This document shows positions 34,929 through 43,591 of a stretch of DNA of 64,000 nt, piece by piece. Origin of the DNA: an uncultured Bacteroidales bacterium (GTDB lineage: Bacteria > Bacteroidota > Bacteroidia > Bacteroidales > UBA932); the NCBI GenBank assembly GCA_900316795.1, contig ONEF01000006.1, forward strand, positions 62,001 through 126,000. Reading direction: 5' to 3'. Positions within the stretch are counted from its first letter, which is position 1. The number at the start of each line of letters is the position of its first letter. The position numbers were made by a program, and so were the translations under genes. A model generated the notes under the pieces. The model saw only the letters and a program-made list of their open reading frames with translations, did not search any database and was not told the DNA's origin.

Positions 34929-34936
34929 CAAAATTA
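34929..34936 (-). promoter_or_regulatory. Promoter -7 element of the division operon
   Basis: On the minus strand TAATTTTG matches the Bacteroidota -7 consensus TAnnTTTG exactly, 35 bases upstream of the mraZ start. The -33 position falls inside the MraZ-box array, so bound MraZ would block RNA polymerase. Confidence 0.65.
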
Positions 34937-34942
34937 AACAAA

Positions 34943-34972
34943 TCTTTCCCACATTTTCCCACTTTATTCCAC
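34943..34972 (-). promoter_or_regulatory. Three MraZ boxes (10-bp direct repeats)
   Basis: On the minus strand three 10-base units run in tandem: GTGGAATAAA, GTGGGAAAAT, GTGGGAAAGA. The exact 10-bp period puts them on one face of the helix. This matches the TGGG-N5/6 direct repeats bound by MraZ in other bacteria. Confidence 0.8.
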
Positions 34973-35003
34973 TTTTCTTCCAAAAAGTTATCAACAACAA
35001 AAG

Positions 35004-35028
35004 CCCCGCCTTTGTTCAAAAGACGGGG
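35004..35028 (-). terminator. Terminator downstream of lptB
   Basis: On the minus strand CCCCG (35028-35024) pairs with CGGGG (35008-35004), extended by CTTT/AAAG inside, followed by CTTTTGTTG. It should separate lptB transcription from the division operon promoter 30 bases on. Confidence 0.75.
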
Positions 35029-35095
35029 TCGTGGGTTAATCAGCTATCTATGATTGGCTTTATCTGCGCAAAAAAGGCTGCGCTGAGCTTGCGCG

Positions 35096-35848
35096 TCAGT
35101 CGTCTTCCCTTTCGCTGAGTTTGGCTTTCCTGAGGTCGAAGTTGCTTCCCAGATACTTCTTTCTGGCGTCAGGGTTTGATGCCAGTTCTTCCGGAGTCCC
35201 GCTATAGAGAATCCGGCCCTCGAACTGGAGATAAGCTCTGTCCGTGATGGCCAGGGTTTCGTGCACGTTGTGGTCGGTGATGATTATCCCGATGTTCTTC
35301 TTCTTGAGTTTTGCTATGATGTGCTGTATGTCTTCCACTGCAATAGGGTCAACCCCGGCAAAAGGCTCGTCCAGAAGGATGAACTTAGGGTTGATGGCAA
35401 GGGCCCTGGCTATCTCGCACCTTCTCCTTTCTCCTCCGGAGAGCTGGATTCCGTAGCTTTTCCTCACTTTCTGGAGGGAGAACTCTTCTATGAGCTGCTC
35501 CAGGCGGTCTTTCCGTTCTGAAACCGGCACGTCAGACAGTTCCATCACGGCATTGATGTTGTCTTCCACGCTAAGTTTCCTGAACACGGAGGCTTCCTGG
35601 GCCAAGTATCCCAGGCCCTTCTGGGCTCTGCGATACATAGGCAGGTTGGTTATCTCCTCATCTTCCAGGAAAATCTTTCCGCCGTTCGGCTTTACCAGAC
35701 CGGTAACCATGTAGAAACTGGTGGTCTTTCCGGCACCGTTAGGCCCCAAAAGACCTACAATCTCTCCTTGCTCCACATCGTATGAAACATCGTTCACTAC
35801 GGTTCTGGGACCATATTTCTTGACCAGGTGTTCGCAACGCAATTTCAT
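35096..35848 (-). CDS. lptB: LPS export ABC transporter ATP-binding protein LptB
   Basis: Cytoplasmic ATPase powering lipopolysaccharide transport by the LptBFG complex. Walker [17 protein letters not shown] (near 34), Q-loop [13 protein letters not shown], signature [15 protein letters not shown], Walker [14 protein letters not shown], and switch His in DHNVHETL. The length is 250 residues with the LptB-type [11 protein letters not shown]. It follows dnaX by 24 bases on the same strand. Confidence 0.95.
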   Translation of the reverse strand: MKLRCEHLVKKYGPRTVVNDVSYDVEQGEIVGLLGPNGAGKTTSFYMVTGLVKPNGGKIFLEDEEITNLPMYRRAQKGLGYLAQEASVFRKLSVEDNINAVMELSDVPVSERKDRLEQLIEEFSLQKVRKSYGIQLSGGERRRCEIARALAINPKFILLDEPFAGVDPIAVEDIQHIIAKLKKKNIGIIITDHNVHETLAITDRAYLQFEGRILYSGTPEELASNPDARKKYLGSNFDLRKAKLSEREDD

Positions 35849-35872
35849 ATCTTAATCTGTAACTGCTTGTTT

Positions 35873-37951
35873 CTATTTAAGTTCTGCGCCTATATCCTTC
35901 TTCAGCTGGGCAAATTCAGGATTGCTTTCCGTAAGGTAGCGGTCTTTGTCCTGAGGCATGTACATCTTCTTCTGCACATCATCCCTGCTTTTGATTTTCA
36001 CTGCAAGTCTTACGGACTCGTTCTCCAGTGTCTTTCTCAAGAAAGATGCCATCTGTGGTCCTGTCTGCTGTTCTATCCAGGTCTTCTGGTTGATGTTGCT
36101 TACAAAGAAGTCTATGGTAAGGGCGTCTTGTTCCAGGACCGGCTTGGCTTCTTTGAGGGCGGCTATGAATCTTCCAAGTTTAGGGTTCTTCTGCTCATAG
36201 TGTTGCACCATCTTGTTCCATGCAGCGGTCACATCTTGCTGGGTTACCGGTTTACCCATCGATGGCCCCATGAAATCCAGTGGTTTCTGTGGTTTGGTTT
36301 CTTCTTTTTGCTCGTTGATGAGTCCGTTGATGCTCAGTCCTGAGGCAAAGGCAGGCGCTGGTGCGGGCTCTGCAGGTTTCTCGGCGACAGGTTGCTGCGG
36401 CTCTGCTGGCTTCTCGGCAGCAGTTTGTGCTGCTTGCGCTACGCTCGCATCCTTCGGATTTTGCTCGCTCATGCGCGGCTCAGCAAAACTTGCTGCCTGC
36501 GCTGGTGCGGGCTCTGCTGGTTTCTCAGCGACAGCCTCTGCTGGTTTCTCGGCAGCAGTTTGTGCTGCTTGCGCTACGCTCGCATCCTTCGGATTTTGCT
36601 CGCTCATGCGCGGCACAGCAAAACTTGCTGCCTGCGCTGGTGCGGGCTCTGCTGGTTGCTCGGCAGCAGTTTGTGCTGCTTGCGCTACGCTCGGGCCTTC
36701 CGGCTTCTCCTCGCTTATGCGCGGCACAGCAAAACTTGCTGCCTGCGCTACGCTCGTATCCTTCGGATTTTGCTCGCTCATGCGCGGCTCAGCAAAACTT
36801 GCTGCCTGCGCTGGTGCGGGCTCTGCTGCCTGAGCTTGGGCTTTCGGCTGTGCAGGCTGTTCAACAAGCTGGCTCATCCTCACGAGCATGAACTCAACCA
36901 GAAGCCTCTGATTGTTGCTCCTGGCATAGTCAGTCTCGCACTTTTCTGTTGCGGCCAGTGCCCTGAACAGGAACTTGAGAGGGCATCTCTGGCTCTGCTG
37001 GCGATACTTTACTTCCAGCTCCGGAGAAACTTCAAGGAGTTTTGAGGACGCTGTTTCTTTGCAAACCAGAAGGTTGCGAAGATGGTTCCCGAGGCCTCCC
37101 ACAAAGTACAAGGCGTTGAAGCCTTTGGTGAGAACCTGGTCAAAAAGCACCAGCGAATCGGCGAAGTTACCTTCCAAAGAGTTGTTTATGAGTTTGAAGT
37201 AATAGTCGTAGTCCAGAACATTGAGGTTCTTTATTACTGAAGGATAATCTACAGTGTTGCCGCAGAAAGCTACAACTTGGTCAAACAAGGTAAGCGCGTC
37301 CCTCATTGCTCCGTCTGCCTTCTGGGCTATCACGTGGAGCGAGCTGTCATCTATCTGGACATCCTCCTTGCTTGCTATCATCCTGAGGTTCTTGACAATG
37401 TCTGGAACACTGATGCGGTTGAAGTCATAGACTTGGCATCGGCTGAGGATGGTTGGGATTATCTTGTGCTTTTCTGTGGTGGCGAGTATGAAGATGGCGT
37501 GAGCAGGTGGTTCTTCCAGCGTCTTGAGGAAAGCGTTGAAAGCTGAGGTTGAAAGCATGTGTACCTCGTCTATGATGTAAACGCTGTACTTTCCTATCTG
37601 CGGAGGAATCATCACTTTCTCGGTAAGGGCGCGGATGTCATCTACGGAGTTGTTGGAGGCGGCATCGAGTTCGTGGATGCAGTATGAACGTCCCTCGTCA
37701 AAAGACTTGCAGCTCTCACACTCTCCGCAAGGCTCCATGTCCTCTCCCGGATTCATGCAGTTGATGATTTTTGCAAAAATCCTGGCAGTAGTGGTCTTTC
37801 CTACGCCTCTTGGCCCGCAGAAAAGGTATGCGTGTGCCAGCTGCCCTCTCTTGATTGAGTTCTTGAGGGTTGTGGCAATGCTGTCTTGGCCTATGAGAGT
37901 CCCGAATGTAGCGGGGCGGTATTTTCTTGCAGAAACAATAAATTTTTCCAT
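35873..37951 (-). CDS. dnaX: DNA polymerase III subunit gamma/tau
   Basis: Clamp-loader ATPase of the replicative polymerase. Walker A GPRGVGKTTTARIF (near 47), a zinc-binding CGECESC group (near 75), Walker B YIIDEVHML (near 123) and sensor ILATTEKHKIIPTILSRC (near 155) are present. Residues about 370-530 are an Ala/Pro/Glu-rich stretch of imperfect long repeats (PAEPAPAQAASFAEPRMSEQ and variants) before a conserved C-terminal domain. The ATG at 37951 is preferred; GTG 37957 would add two residues. It is divergent from the M16 peptidase gene. Confidence 0.95.
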   Translation of the reverse strand: MEKFIVSARKYRPATFGTLIGQDSIATTLKNSIKRGQLAHAYLFCGPRGVGKTTTARIFAKIINCMNPGEDMEPCGECESCKSFDEGRSYCIHELDAASNNSVDDIRALTEKVMIPPQIGKYSVYIIDEVHMLSTSAFNAFLKTLEEPPAHAIFILATTEKHKIIPTILSRCQVYDFNRISVPDIVKNLRMIASKEDVQIDDSSLHVIAQKADGAMRDALTLFDQVVAFCGNTVDYPSVIKNLNVLDYDYYFKLINNSLEGNFADSLVLFDQVLTKGFNALYFVGGLGNHLRNLLVCKETASSKLLEVSPELEVKYRQQSQRCPLKFLFRALAATEKCETDYARSNNQRLLVEFMLVRMSQLVEQPAQPKAQAQAAEPAPAQAASFAEPRMSEQNPKDTSVAQAASFAVPRISEEKPEGPSVAQAAQTAAEQPAEPAPAQAASFAVPRMSEQNPKDASVAQAAQTAAEKPAEAVAEKPAEPAPAQAASFAEPRMSEQNPKDASVAQAAQTAAEKPAEPQQPVAEKPAEPAPAPAFASGLSINGLINEQKEETKPQKPLDFMGPSMGKPVTQQDVTAAWNKMVQHYEQKNPKLGRFIAALKEAKPVLEQDALTIDFFVSNINQKTWIEQQTGPQMASFLRKTLENESVRLAVKIKSRDDVQKKMYMPQDKDRYLTESNPEFAQLKKDIGAELK
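36356..36840 (-). repeat. Long imperfect in-frame repeats inside dnaX
   Basis: The block around CAGTTTGTGCTGCTTGCGCT recurs at 36421, 36556 and 36667 (offsets 135 and 111 bases, both multiples of three). Each carries the shared CGCTACGCTCG and GCTCGCTCATGCGCGGC stretches, and a further partial copy lies near 36745. The repeats encode the low-complexity linker of the gamma/tau protein. Confidence 0.85.
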
Positions 37952-37956
37952 AGCCA

Positions 37957-37964
37957 CAAATTTA
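37957..37964 (-). promoter_or_regulatory. Candidate -7 element just before dnaX
   Basis: TAAATTTG on the minus strand matches TAnnTTTG only 6 bases before ATG 37951, which would give a leaderless or nearly leaderless mRNA. No clear -33 element is seen. On the + strand TATTTTTG at 37987-37994 could serve the divergent M16 peptidase gene. Confidence 0.35.
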
Positions 37965-38030
37965 GGAAAAAACGGAGAATTATTTCTATTTTTGCCATCC
38001 TTAAATGAAGTATCACTATTTATCCTTCAA

Positions 38031-39305
38031 ATGAAGAAAGATTCTTTGCTGTTTGCCTTTACAAAGACGCAGTCTCCAGTAGCATATTGCATATTGAGCA
38101 TAGGAATGGGTACTCGCGATGAGGACCCGAAGTTCAACGGGCTTGCCCATCTTACGGAGCACATGCTCTTCAAGGGCACTCCCAACCGCTCGTCGGTGAA
38201 CATCTCCAGCACACTGGAAAAGGTTGGGGGAGACCTCAACGCCTTTACCACAAAGGAGCGTATAGTGTTGTATTCCACCACTTTGAAGGAGGATGTGAAA
38301 AAGGCTGTAGGGCTGATTTTTGAGCTTGCGTTCAAATCCACTTTCCCTGAAGATGAACTCAAAAAGGAGAAAGAGGTGATCTACGATGAGATCATAACCT
38401 ACCAGGATTCTCCGTCCGAGCTGCTGTTCGATACTTTCGAATCTGAACTGTTTGAAGGAACCCCTTTGGGTTATGCTATTCTCGGCGACAAGAAAACGCT
38501 GGATCCCGTAACTTCCCAAGTGCTTGCAAAGAACCGCGACAAATTCTTTATACCTGGCAACATGACTTTTACAGTGGCAGGGGATTTCGGGCAGGAGGAG
38601 ATTGAAGCCATCGTTCAGAAGGAACTGGAGACTTGGTGCCCCGGGGCAAAACTCAGCCAGAATTATGGCAAGGTGCCTATGACCAGCCGGGGCTTTGCCG
38701 GAAAACTTCTGGACGGGGAAGGTGATGGCAAACTGGAATTCCTGGAAGGCAAGAAGTTTGACCGTTGCGAAGACAAGAAGCTCCGGCAGGCCCACTGCGT
38801 TGTGGGATGTACCGCATACTCATACTATGAACGCCGCAAGCGTGCTGCTCTCTCCCTGATTTCCAATATGCTGGGTGGCCCAGCGTCCAATTCCAGGCTG
38901 AGTCTGAGCCTGAGGGAAAAACATGCCCTCGTTTATCACATAGACGCGAGCTGCGTATCATACAAAGACACCGGACTGTTCTGCATCTACTTCGGGTGCG
39001 ACAAGAAATATCTTGACAAGTGCATGAAGCTGATGTGGAAGGAGCTGGACAAGTTTGTCGCCGAGCCACTAACTCCGAGGGTGCTCGCCGCAGCCAAGAA
39101 GCAGATGGTGGGCCAGCTGGCAATATCCGGAGATAACGCTGAGGCAAAGAGCCTTACGGTGGGGAAAAGCCTGCTGCTTACCGGAAACGTGACCTCCCTT
39201 GAGAAAATCCGCAGCGAGATAGAGGCCGTAACGGCGGAAGAAATCCAGGAAGTGGCAAAGGAAATCCTCAGCCGCAGCCGCATGAGCCGCCTTGTATTCT
39301 ATTAG
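38031..39305 (+). CDS. M16 family zinc peptidase (insulinase-like)
   Basis: A peptidase of 424 residues of the processing-peptidase type. The zinc-binding inverted motif HxxEH is HLTEHMLFKGT (near 41), with the downstream glutamate in EKEVIYDEIITYQDSPSE (near 118). The C-terminal M16 half shows RLSLSLREKHALVYHIDASC. No signal peptide is seen, so it is probably cytoplasmic. The start ATG 38031 (MKKDSLL) was chosen; the open frame extends far upstream only as antisense to dnaX. It ends 3 bases before the O-methyltransferase gene, so the two are likely co-transcribed. Confidence 0.9.
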   Translation: MKKDSLLFAFTKTQSPVAYCILSIGMGTRDEDPKFNGLAHLTEHMLFKGTPNRSSVNISSTLEKVGGDLNAFTTKERIVLYSTTLKEDVKKAVGLIFELAFKSTFPEDELKKEKEVIYDEIITYQDSPSELLFDTFESELFEGTPLGYAILGDKKTLDPVTSQVLAKNRDKFFIPGNMTFTVAGDFGQEEIEAIVQKELETWCPGAKLSQNYGKVPMTSRGFAGKLLDGEGDGKLEFLEGKKFDRCEDKKLRQAHCVVGCTAYSYYERRKRAALSLISNMLGGPASNSRLSLSLREKHALVYHIDASCVSYKDTGLFCIYFGCDKKYLDKCMKLMWKELDKFVAEPLTPRVLAAAKKQMVGQLAISGDNAEAKSLTVGKSLLLTGNVTSLEKIRSEIEAVTAEEIQEVAKEILSRSRMSRLVFY

Positions 39306-39308
39306 GAT

Positions 39309-39968
39309 ATGGAAAAACTATTGTCAGCATTAAACTGGATTGAAAGGCAGACTCATACCAGAACCAATCACGCTCAAATGCTGGTGGGGAAGGAGGAAGG
39401 TCTTTTTCTCCGCGATTTTGTTTTGCAGAACAACTGCAAGCATGTGCTTGAGATAGGTACATTCACCGGCTATTCGCTAGCCTGTCTGGCAGATGGAGCA
39501 AAAAAACTGGACGGCAGCGTGGATGCAATCGAGATAAACAAGGAACTGGATTATATTATTGAAGAAGGGCTCAAGAGGGCCGGGGTGGAGCAGCTGGTAA
39601 AGGTTCATTACGGTGATGCTCTTGAGATCCTTCCTTCAATCGCTGAGCAATATGATTTGGTGTTCATAGATGCTGACAAGAGGCAATACCCTCAATATTA
39701 CGAGCTTGTCTTTCCACTGGTAAAACCGGGCGGATATATCGTGGCGGACAATGTCTCCTGGTACGGCAAAGCTAAAGAAGCCGAGATTCTTGATGGTCAG
39801 GATGATGCTGCAAAGCAGCCCAGCGGCAAGGGTTCTGCCGGTGGAAAACAGAAGAAGACAGCAGGGATTGTGGAGTTCAACAGGATGGTTGAGGAAGATC
39901 CCAGGGTGGAGAGCCGTTTTGTGGAAATCCGTGACGGACTCTATCTTATACGCAAGAAAGTCTTTTAA
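39309..39968 (+). CDS. SAM-dependent O-methyltransferase (caffeoyl-CoA OMT-like)
   Basis: A class I methyltransferase of 219 residues. The SAM motif is LEIGTFTGYSLACLADGA (near 46), with VFIDADKRQYPQYYEL (near 117) and GGYIVADNVSWYGK (near 144), the metal-binding DADK and DN residues of the type 3 O-methyltransferase family. The natural substrate in bacteria is unknown. A Gly/Lys-rich stretch near 165-182 (KQPSGKGSAGGKQKK) is an insertion not usual in the family. Confidence 0.88.
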   Translation: MEKLLSALNWIERQTHTRTNHAQMLVGKEEGLFLRDFVLQNNCKHVLEIGTFTGYSLACLADGAKKLDGSVDAIEINKELDYIIEEGLKRAGVEQLVKVHYGDALEILPSIAEQYDLVFIDADKRQYPQYYELVFPLVKPGGYIVADNVSWYGKAKEAEILDGQDDAAKQPSGKGSAGGKQKKTAGIVEFNRMVEEDPRVESRFVEIRDGLYLIRKKVF

Positions 39969-40047
39969 GTTGTACTCCTGAAAAATTCTTGAGAGGCAGC
40001 TTCTATATTCTGAAGCCTTGACAGGGGTTGCTTTGAAGAGCTGCGGC

Positions 40048-40078
40048 TTTGAGAAGGAAAAAGTTTTTGTTATATTTG
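40048..40078 (+). promoter_or_regulatory. Promoter upstream of the DUF6935-like gene
   Basis: TTTG (40048-40051), 19 bases, then TATATTTG (40071-40078): a full match to the Bacteroidota -33/-7 pattern with ideal spacing, about 48 bases before the start codon. Confidence 0.75.
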
Positions 40079-40126
40079 TTTTCGCGAATTGGCACTATGG
40101 ACAATTTATAACTTAAACTTTTGGAT

Positions 40127-40873
40127 ATGAAGACAAAATCTATCGTTGCTTTTTTGATTGCCGCTTTTATGTTGCCTTCTGTGGCGTCTGCCCAGTTTGG
40201 CAAGATTATCGGAAAGATTGGCAACAACAAAACTTTGAACAACAACAAACCGACAAATGAGGTTGGTGTAAAAGGTACAGCCGGCGGTGTAAATTATGTC
40301 ATGACGGGGAGAATCAACCACGATGATTATGACAAGACGCAGACCGCTACCGTGTCGTTTTCCCGCATTCCTGAAACTTTGGAGGAGTTTCTGGAGCTTC
40401 AGGAGAAACTTGGTGTGGAACCTCAAGGAGCCATCGCCCTCCAGGTGATTGCCTTTGAAATGTACCGCAGGGACAAAACTGTTGGAACTGAGGCAATCAG
40501 GGCCAACAATACTCAGACCAATTTCAACGACTGTCTCCGTCAGCTCAAGGAGAAGCTTGGGAAGGATCCCGGCTACGCCCAGCCTTATATAGTTGCGGCA
40601 CTGATGGTGGGAGCGAGCCCTTCAAACGGATACCAGCCAAGAAAACCTTACACAATATCCCTGAGGGTAAATCCTGCAGTAGAATACAAGGAGAGCCAGA
40701 TTCTTGGAGGAACGGTGCTCTACCTTCAGGTCAACAGCCAGGGATGGAGCCAGAACTGGAGAGGAGCTGAAGTGGTAAAGCCGTATGATTCAGACTATTA
40801 CCTTGTCAGCAACTGTCCTGCATTCTATGTTGGATGTGCCCCTATGAGAGGACAGTGGAAGCCTATAGACTAA
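40127..40873 (+). CDS. Exported protein of the DUF6935 type, function unknown
   Basis: A secreted protein of 248 residues with a clear signal peptide ending in VASAQF. The central part resembles the DUF6935 pattern: ETLEEFLELQEKLGVEPQGAIALQVIAFEMY, split here as ETLEEFLELQEKLG and EPQGAIALQVIAFEMY, near residues 88-118. A later part reads LQVNSQGW and AFYVGCAPMRGQWK. No enzyme motif is visible. The ATG at 40127 was chosen over TTG 40121. It has a strong predicted promoter and is followed by a lipoprotein gene in the same direction. Confidence 0.7.
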   Translation: MKTKSIVAFLIAAFMLPSVASAQFGKIIGKIGNNKTLNNNKPTNEVGVKGTAGGVNYVMTGRINHDDYDKTQTATVSFSRIPETLEEFLELQEKLGVEPQGAIALQVIAFEMYRRDKTVGTEAIRANNTQTNFNDCLRQLKEKLGKDPGYAQPYIVAALMVGASPSNGYQPRKPYTISLRVNPAVEYKESQILGGTVLYLQVNSQGWSQNWRGAEVVKPYDSDYYLVSNCPAFYVGCAPMRGQWKPID

Positions 40874-40915
40874 TTTTGTTAAAACATTATAATTAATCTA
40901 ATTAAAACATTTACT

Positions 40916-41413
40916 ATGAAGAAATTATTTGTTATGGCGGCTGCAACTTTGTTCTTTGCCGCTTGTGGTGGAAACGGCGGAAGTTCATCAAATGTAGAGC
41001 CAATCAAGGACGGAGTGACTCTGGAAACTGAGAAGTACTCTGTAATGGTTCCTCAGGGAATGGAAGAGTCTTTCCGTTATGACAACACTGTCAACGCCAC
41101 TGCTGAGGACGGTTCTCTCTTTGCCATCAATTTTATGGAGGGAGGTCCTACCAAGAGCCAGCTGAAGACTACCGGAGAGAATTACAAGGCAATGGTTCAC
41201 GCTTTGGACCAGGAAGCTACCATCGGTGAGCCTGTCGTTGACGGAAATGTCGTTTATCTGAAATCTACCGTAGATGGAAGGGGCAGAATAGACTACACTA
41301 TGCTCAAGGAAGACCGTGTAGGCGTAATGGGAAGCATAACTTGCCCTCAGGAACAGACTGACAATTGGGAGAAGCAGCTCTTCCCAATCCTCAAGACAGT
41401 TGTGTTCAAGTAG
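40916..41413 (+). CDS. Lipoprotein of unknown function
   Basis: A protein of 165 residues with a lipoprotein signal peptide (lipobox FAAC at residues 14-17) and a Gly/Ser linker. The mature part (GVTLETEKYSVMVPQGMEES onward) looks like a small mixed fold. It probably sits in the outer or inner membrane facing the periplasm. It ends at a strong terminator and may be co-transcribed with the DUF6935-type gene 42 bases upstream. Confidence 0.75.
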   Translation: MKKLFVMAAATLFFAACGGNGGSSSNVEPIKDGVTLETEKYSVMVPQGMEESFRYDNTVNATAEDGSLFAINFMEGGPTKSQLKTTGENYKAMVHALDQEATIGEPVVDGNVVYLKSTVDGRGRIDYTMLKEDRVGVMGSITCPQEQTDNWEKQLFPILKTVVFK

Positions 41414-41434
41414 GATGAAGCTTAAAGTTAGAGA

Positions 41435-41459
41435 GGCGGGGAGCAACCCCGCCTTTTTT
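41435..41459 (+). terminator. Rho-independent terminator
   Basis: GGCGGGG (41435-41441) and CCCCGCC (41447-41453) around a 5-base loop, followed by six T residues. It ends the 40127-41413 unit. Confidence 0.93.
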
Positions 41460-41489
41460 GTAACTTTACGCGAGTAAAAAATACTGCTT

Positions 41490-42179
41490 ATGAAACATTT
41501 GTTTATTTCCGCCTCGTTTATCATCGCGATCCTCCTTTCAGTTTCCTCTTGCAAATACTTCAAGGCGGGAGAGATTTCCACCAGACCGTTGATTGAAGAT
41601 ACGACGGCAACTTTGCTTGAGGCCTGGAATTTGGCATATCCGGAAGGCTGGATGGGTGAGGAAGATTCTCCAACCATTAAATATCTCTTCTACGACATAG
41701 ACAAAGACAGCCGGGACGAGTTGTTCATAAGCCGCGGACCGTGGTCGATGGCTGTTTTCTCTTTTGCCGGAGACAGTCTCAACTGCCTGGGGGCCAAGTG
41801 GCACGACAGGATGGGTTATGAGGTTGTAGAGGGAGGTTACCTTCTGGAATTCTATGAGATTTACGAAAGCCAGTTCAACAGGGAGCAGAATTGGATATTC
41901 TACCGTCTGGAAAGAAGCCGTCCGGTTGATTCCGGATGGTTTACGGAGACTTTCACCGGAAAGGAGCTTTCAGATGACACCTTTGATTCTGAAGTTGAAT
42001 TGAAACTTGCTGATTCAGCTGCCATTGCAGTAAGGCCTTTCGGATTGAAGGAAACTGATTACCGCATCGTTGAAATTGAAGAATATACAAAGCATACACC
42101 AACTGAAGAGGTTGCTTCAAAGCGGATTTTGCTTGAAGAAATTCCAGGCTGGAAAGAACGGAAACTGATTCGGGAGTGA
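41490..42179 (+). CDS. Lipoprotein of unknown function
   Basis: A protein of 229 residues that I do not recognise. The lipobox is VSSC at residues 18-21. The mature part includes YLFYDIDKDSRDELFISRG, which resembles the Asp-rich calcium-binding loop of FG-GAP/VCBS-like repeats, followed by beta-rich sequence. It is likely surface or periplasmic. It has its own start after the terminator at 41435-41459, and the DUF805 gene follows with its own promoter. Confidence 0.72.
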   Translation: MKHLFISASFIIAILLSVSSCKYFKAGEISTRPLIEDTTATLLEAWNLAYPEGWMGEEDSPTIKYLFYDIDKDSRDELFISRGPWSMAVFSFAGDSLNCLGAKWHDRMGYEVVEGGYLLEFYEIYESQFNREQNWIFYRLERSRPVDSGWFTETFTGKELSDDTFDSEVELKLADSAAIAVRPFGLKETDYRIVEIEEYTKHTPTEEVASKRILLEEIPGWKERKLIRE

Positions 42180-42198
42180 AATTCCTCAAAACTTTTTG

Positions 42199-42229
42199 TT
42201 GGAAGTTTGAAGAATAAAACATAACTTTG
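42199..42229 (+). promoter_or_regulatory. Promoter of the DUF805 gene
   Basis: TTG (42199-42201), 20 bases, then TAACTTTG (42222-42229), a perfect TAnnTTTG. The leader to ATG 42300 is about 65 bases. Confidence 0.65.
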
Positions 42230-42299
42230 TAAAGAACTGATAGCAGTTTGTAACCTGAATTTTATTAAACTATTTATACTAACCTAAAAATCAACTATT

Positions 42300-42818
42300 A
42301 TGGCACAAGTTGTTCCTCAATTGGATTTCATGCAGGCTGTAAAGCTTGCTTACAGTCGCTTAAAAGACACCAAAGGACGTTCTCGCAGGTCTGAGTTCTG
42401 GTGGGCTATGCTTGCAGTAGGTGTTGGTGGAGGTATTGTTGGCTTTATTCTCGGCATCATCCCTGGTATCGGAATTTGGCTGAAGTCTCTGGTTAACATT
42501 GCAGTTGTATGCGTATCAGTACCTCTGATGATGCGCCGTCTGCATGATGCAGGAAAGAGTGACGGTCTCGTAAAGGCTTACGTGATTCTCTTTGTTCTGA
42601 TGATTGTCCTTAGTATAGTAACTTACTATGCTGCAAAAAGCTTAGCTCTTGGTTTGGCTGCCACTACAGGTATTCTTTCTACAATTGTTGGAATTGGTGC
42701 TCTTGTTGTAGCTATTATCCTGATAGTATTCTGTGTACAGGACAGCGAGGGTCCAAACGCTTATGGTCCTTCCCCTAAATATCCTGAGGGAAAACCTGAG
42801 ATTCCAGCTCAGCAGTAA
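42300..42818 (+). CDS. DUF805 family inner-membrane protein
   Basis: A protein of 172 residues with the DUF805 layout: an N-terminal FMQAVKLAYSRLKDTKGRSRRSEFWW, split here as FMQAVKLAYSRLKDTKG then RSRRSEFWW, followed by membrane segments and the RRLHDAGKSDG loop (near 80). Four hydrophobic segments are predicted. A C-terminal SEGPNAYGPSPKYPEGKPEI tail is usual. The function is unknown. It is a single gene between a promoter and a bidirectional terminator. Confidence 0.88.
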   Translation: MAQVVPQLDFMQAVKLAYSRLKDTKGRSRRSEFWWAMLAVGVGGGIVGFILGIIPGIGIWLKSLVNIAVVCVSVPLMMRRLHDAGKSDGLVKAYVILFVLMIVLSIVTYYAAKSLALGLAATTGILSTIVGIGALVVAIILIVFCVQDSEGPNAYGPSPKYPEGKPEIPAQQ

Positions 42819-42840
42819 TCGTAAGCTGTTCAGGAATAAT

Positions 42841-42872
42841 AAAGGGAGCTGATTTGTTCGGCTCCCTTTTTT
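42841..42872. terminator. Bidirectional terminator
   Basis: GGGAGC (42844-42849) pairs with GCTCCC (42861-42866), with AAA before and six T residues after. It serves the converging DUF805 and glycosyltransferase genes. Confidence 0.88.
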
Positions 42873-42874
42873 AT

Positions 42875-43591
42875 TCAGATTTTGTCCATTCCCTTTGTGA
42901 ACTTGATCCAGTAGTATTTTAGAGGGTTCTTGTATTTGAGCTGTTTCCACGGGCGGCTCTGGTGAGGACGGTGGACAACTGGCAGTATGGTGAACAGATA
43001 GTTCTTCAGACCCTTGTTCAGGGCTTCGTGAGAGATTGTCACGTCATACCAGTTCTTGCTTGGGTCCAAGGTGTTGAAATCAAATGCCTTCAGTAAGGCA
43101 GGTGTAAGAAGCGAACAGCAGAAGCTACAGTGTTTCTTTGTCTCAAACACTTGGTTCTCCATTCCGAGAGCGTGTTTATAGGGGTAGTTGACAACGCCCT
43201 GGTCATCTACCGTCACGGAAGCGGCAATTGCGCAGTCCGGCCTTTGGAGTGCACCGTCGACAAGGCCCTGGAGAGTGTCTTTTTTTACAGTAACGTCACT
43301 CTCAACGATGAGGATTCCGGCATCGGCCTCGATGGCCTCTCTTTGGGCTGTCTGCAATACCAGAAGATAGTTTGGAGACGGATGGTCGGTTATGTCCTTC
43401 AAGTTGACTAGCCGGAAGCCGTATTTCTTTGAAGCTTCCTCCAGCTTTGCCGTGTTCTCGTCAGTAGAAAAATCGTTGTAAACGGTATATGTATGAGGAA
43501 ATTCAATCGCTGAGTCATGAATGGCCCTGATGGTTTCCAGAGTGGATTCAATTGAATCCTTGACAGGTGTGATTATATGTATTTCTTTCAT
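42875..43591 (-). CDS. Glycosyltransferase family 2 protein
   Basis: A GT-A fold glycosyltransferase of 238 residues. The N-terminus has IHIITPVKDSIESTLETIRA, and AGILIVESDVTVKKDTL holds an ESD motif in place of DxD. There are no membrane segments, so it probably acts at the inner face of the membrane, for example in cell-surface glycan synthesis. The acceptor is unknown. Its start overlaps the scpB stop by 4 bases, so the two are translationally coupled although their roles seem unrelated. Confidence 0.82.
   Translation of the reverse strand: MKEIHIITPVKDSIESTLETIRAIHDSAIEFPHTYTVYNDFSTDENTAKLEEASKKYGFRLVNLKDITDHPSPNYLLVLQTAQREAIEADAGILIVESDVTVKKDTLQGLVDGALQRPDCAIAASVTVDDQGVVNYPYKHALGMENQVFETKKHCSFCCSLLTPALLKAFDFNTLDPSKNWYDVTISHEALNKGLKNYLFTILPVVHRPHQSRPWKQLKYKNPLKYYWIKFTKGMDKI

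Noticed and set aside
37635-38030. Longer N-terminus for the M16 peptidase
   Set aside because: The open frame upstream of ATG 38031 is antisense to dnaX and does not look like a protease N-terminus; MKKDSLL leads directly into the M16 domain.
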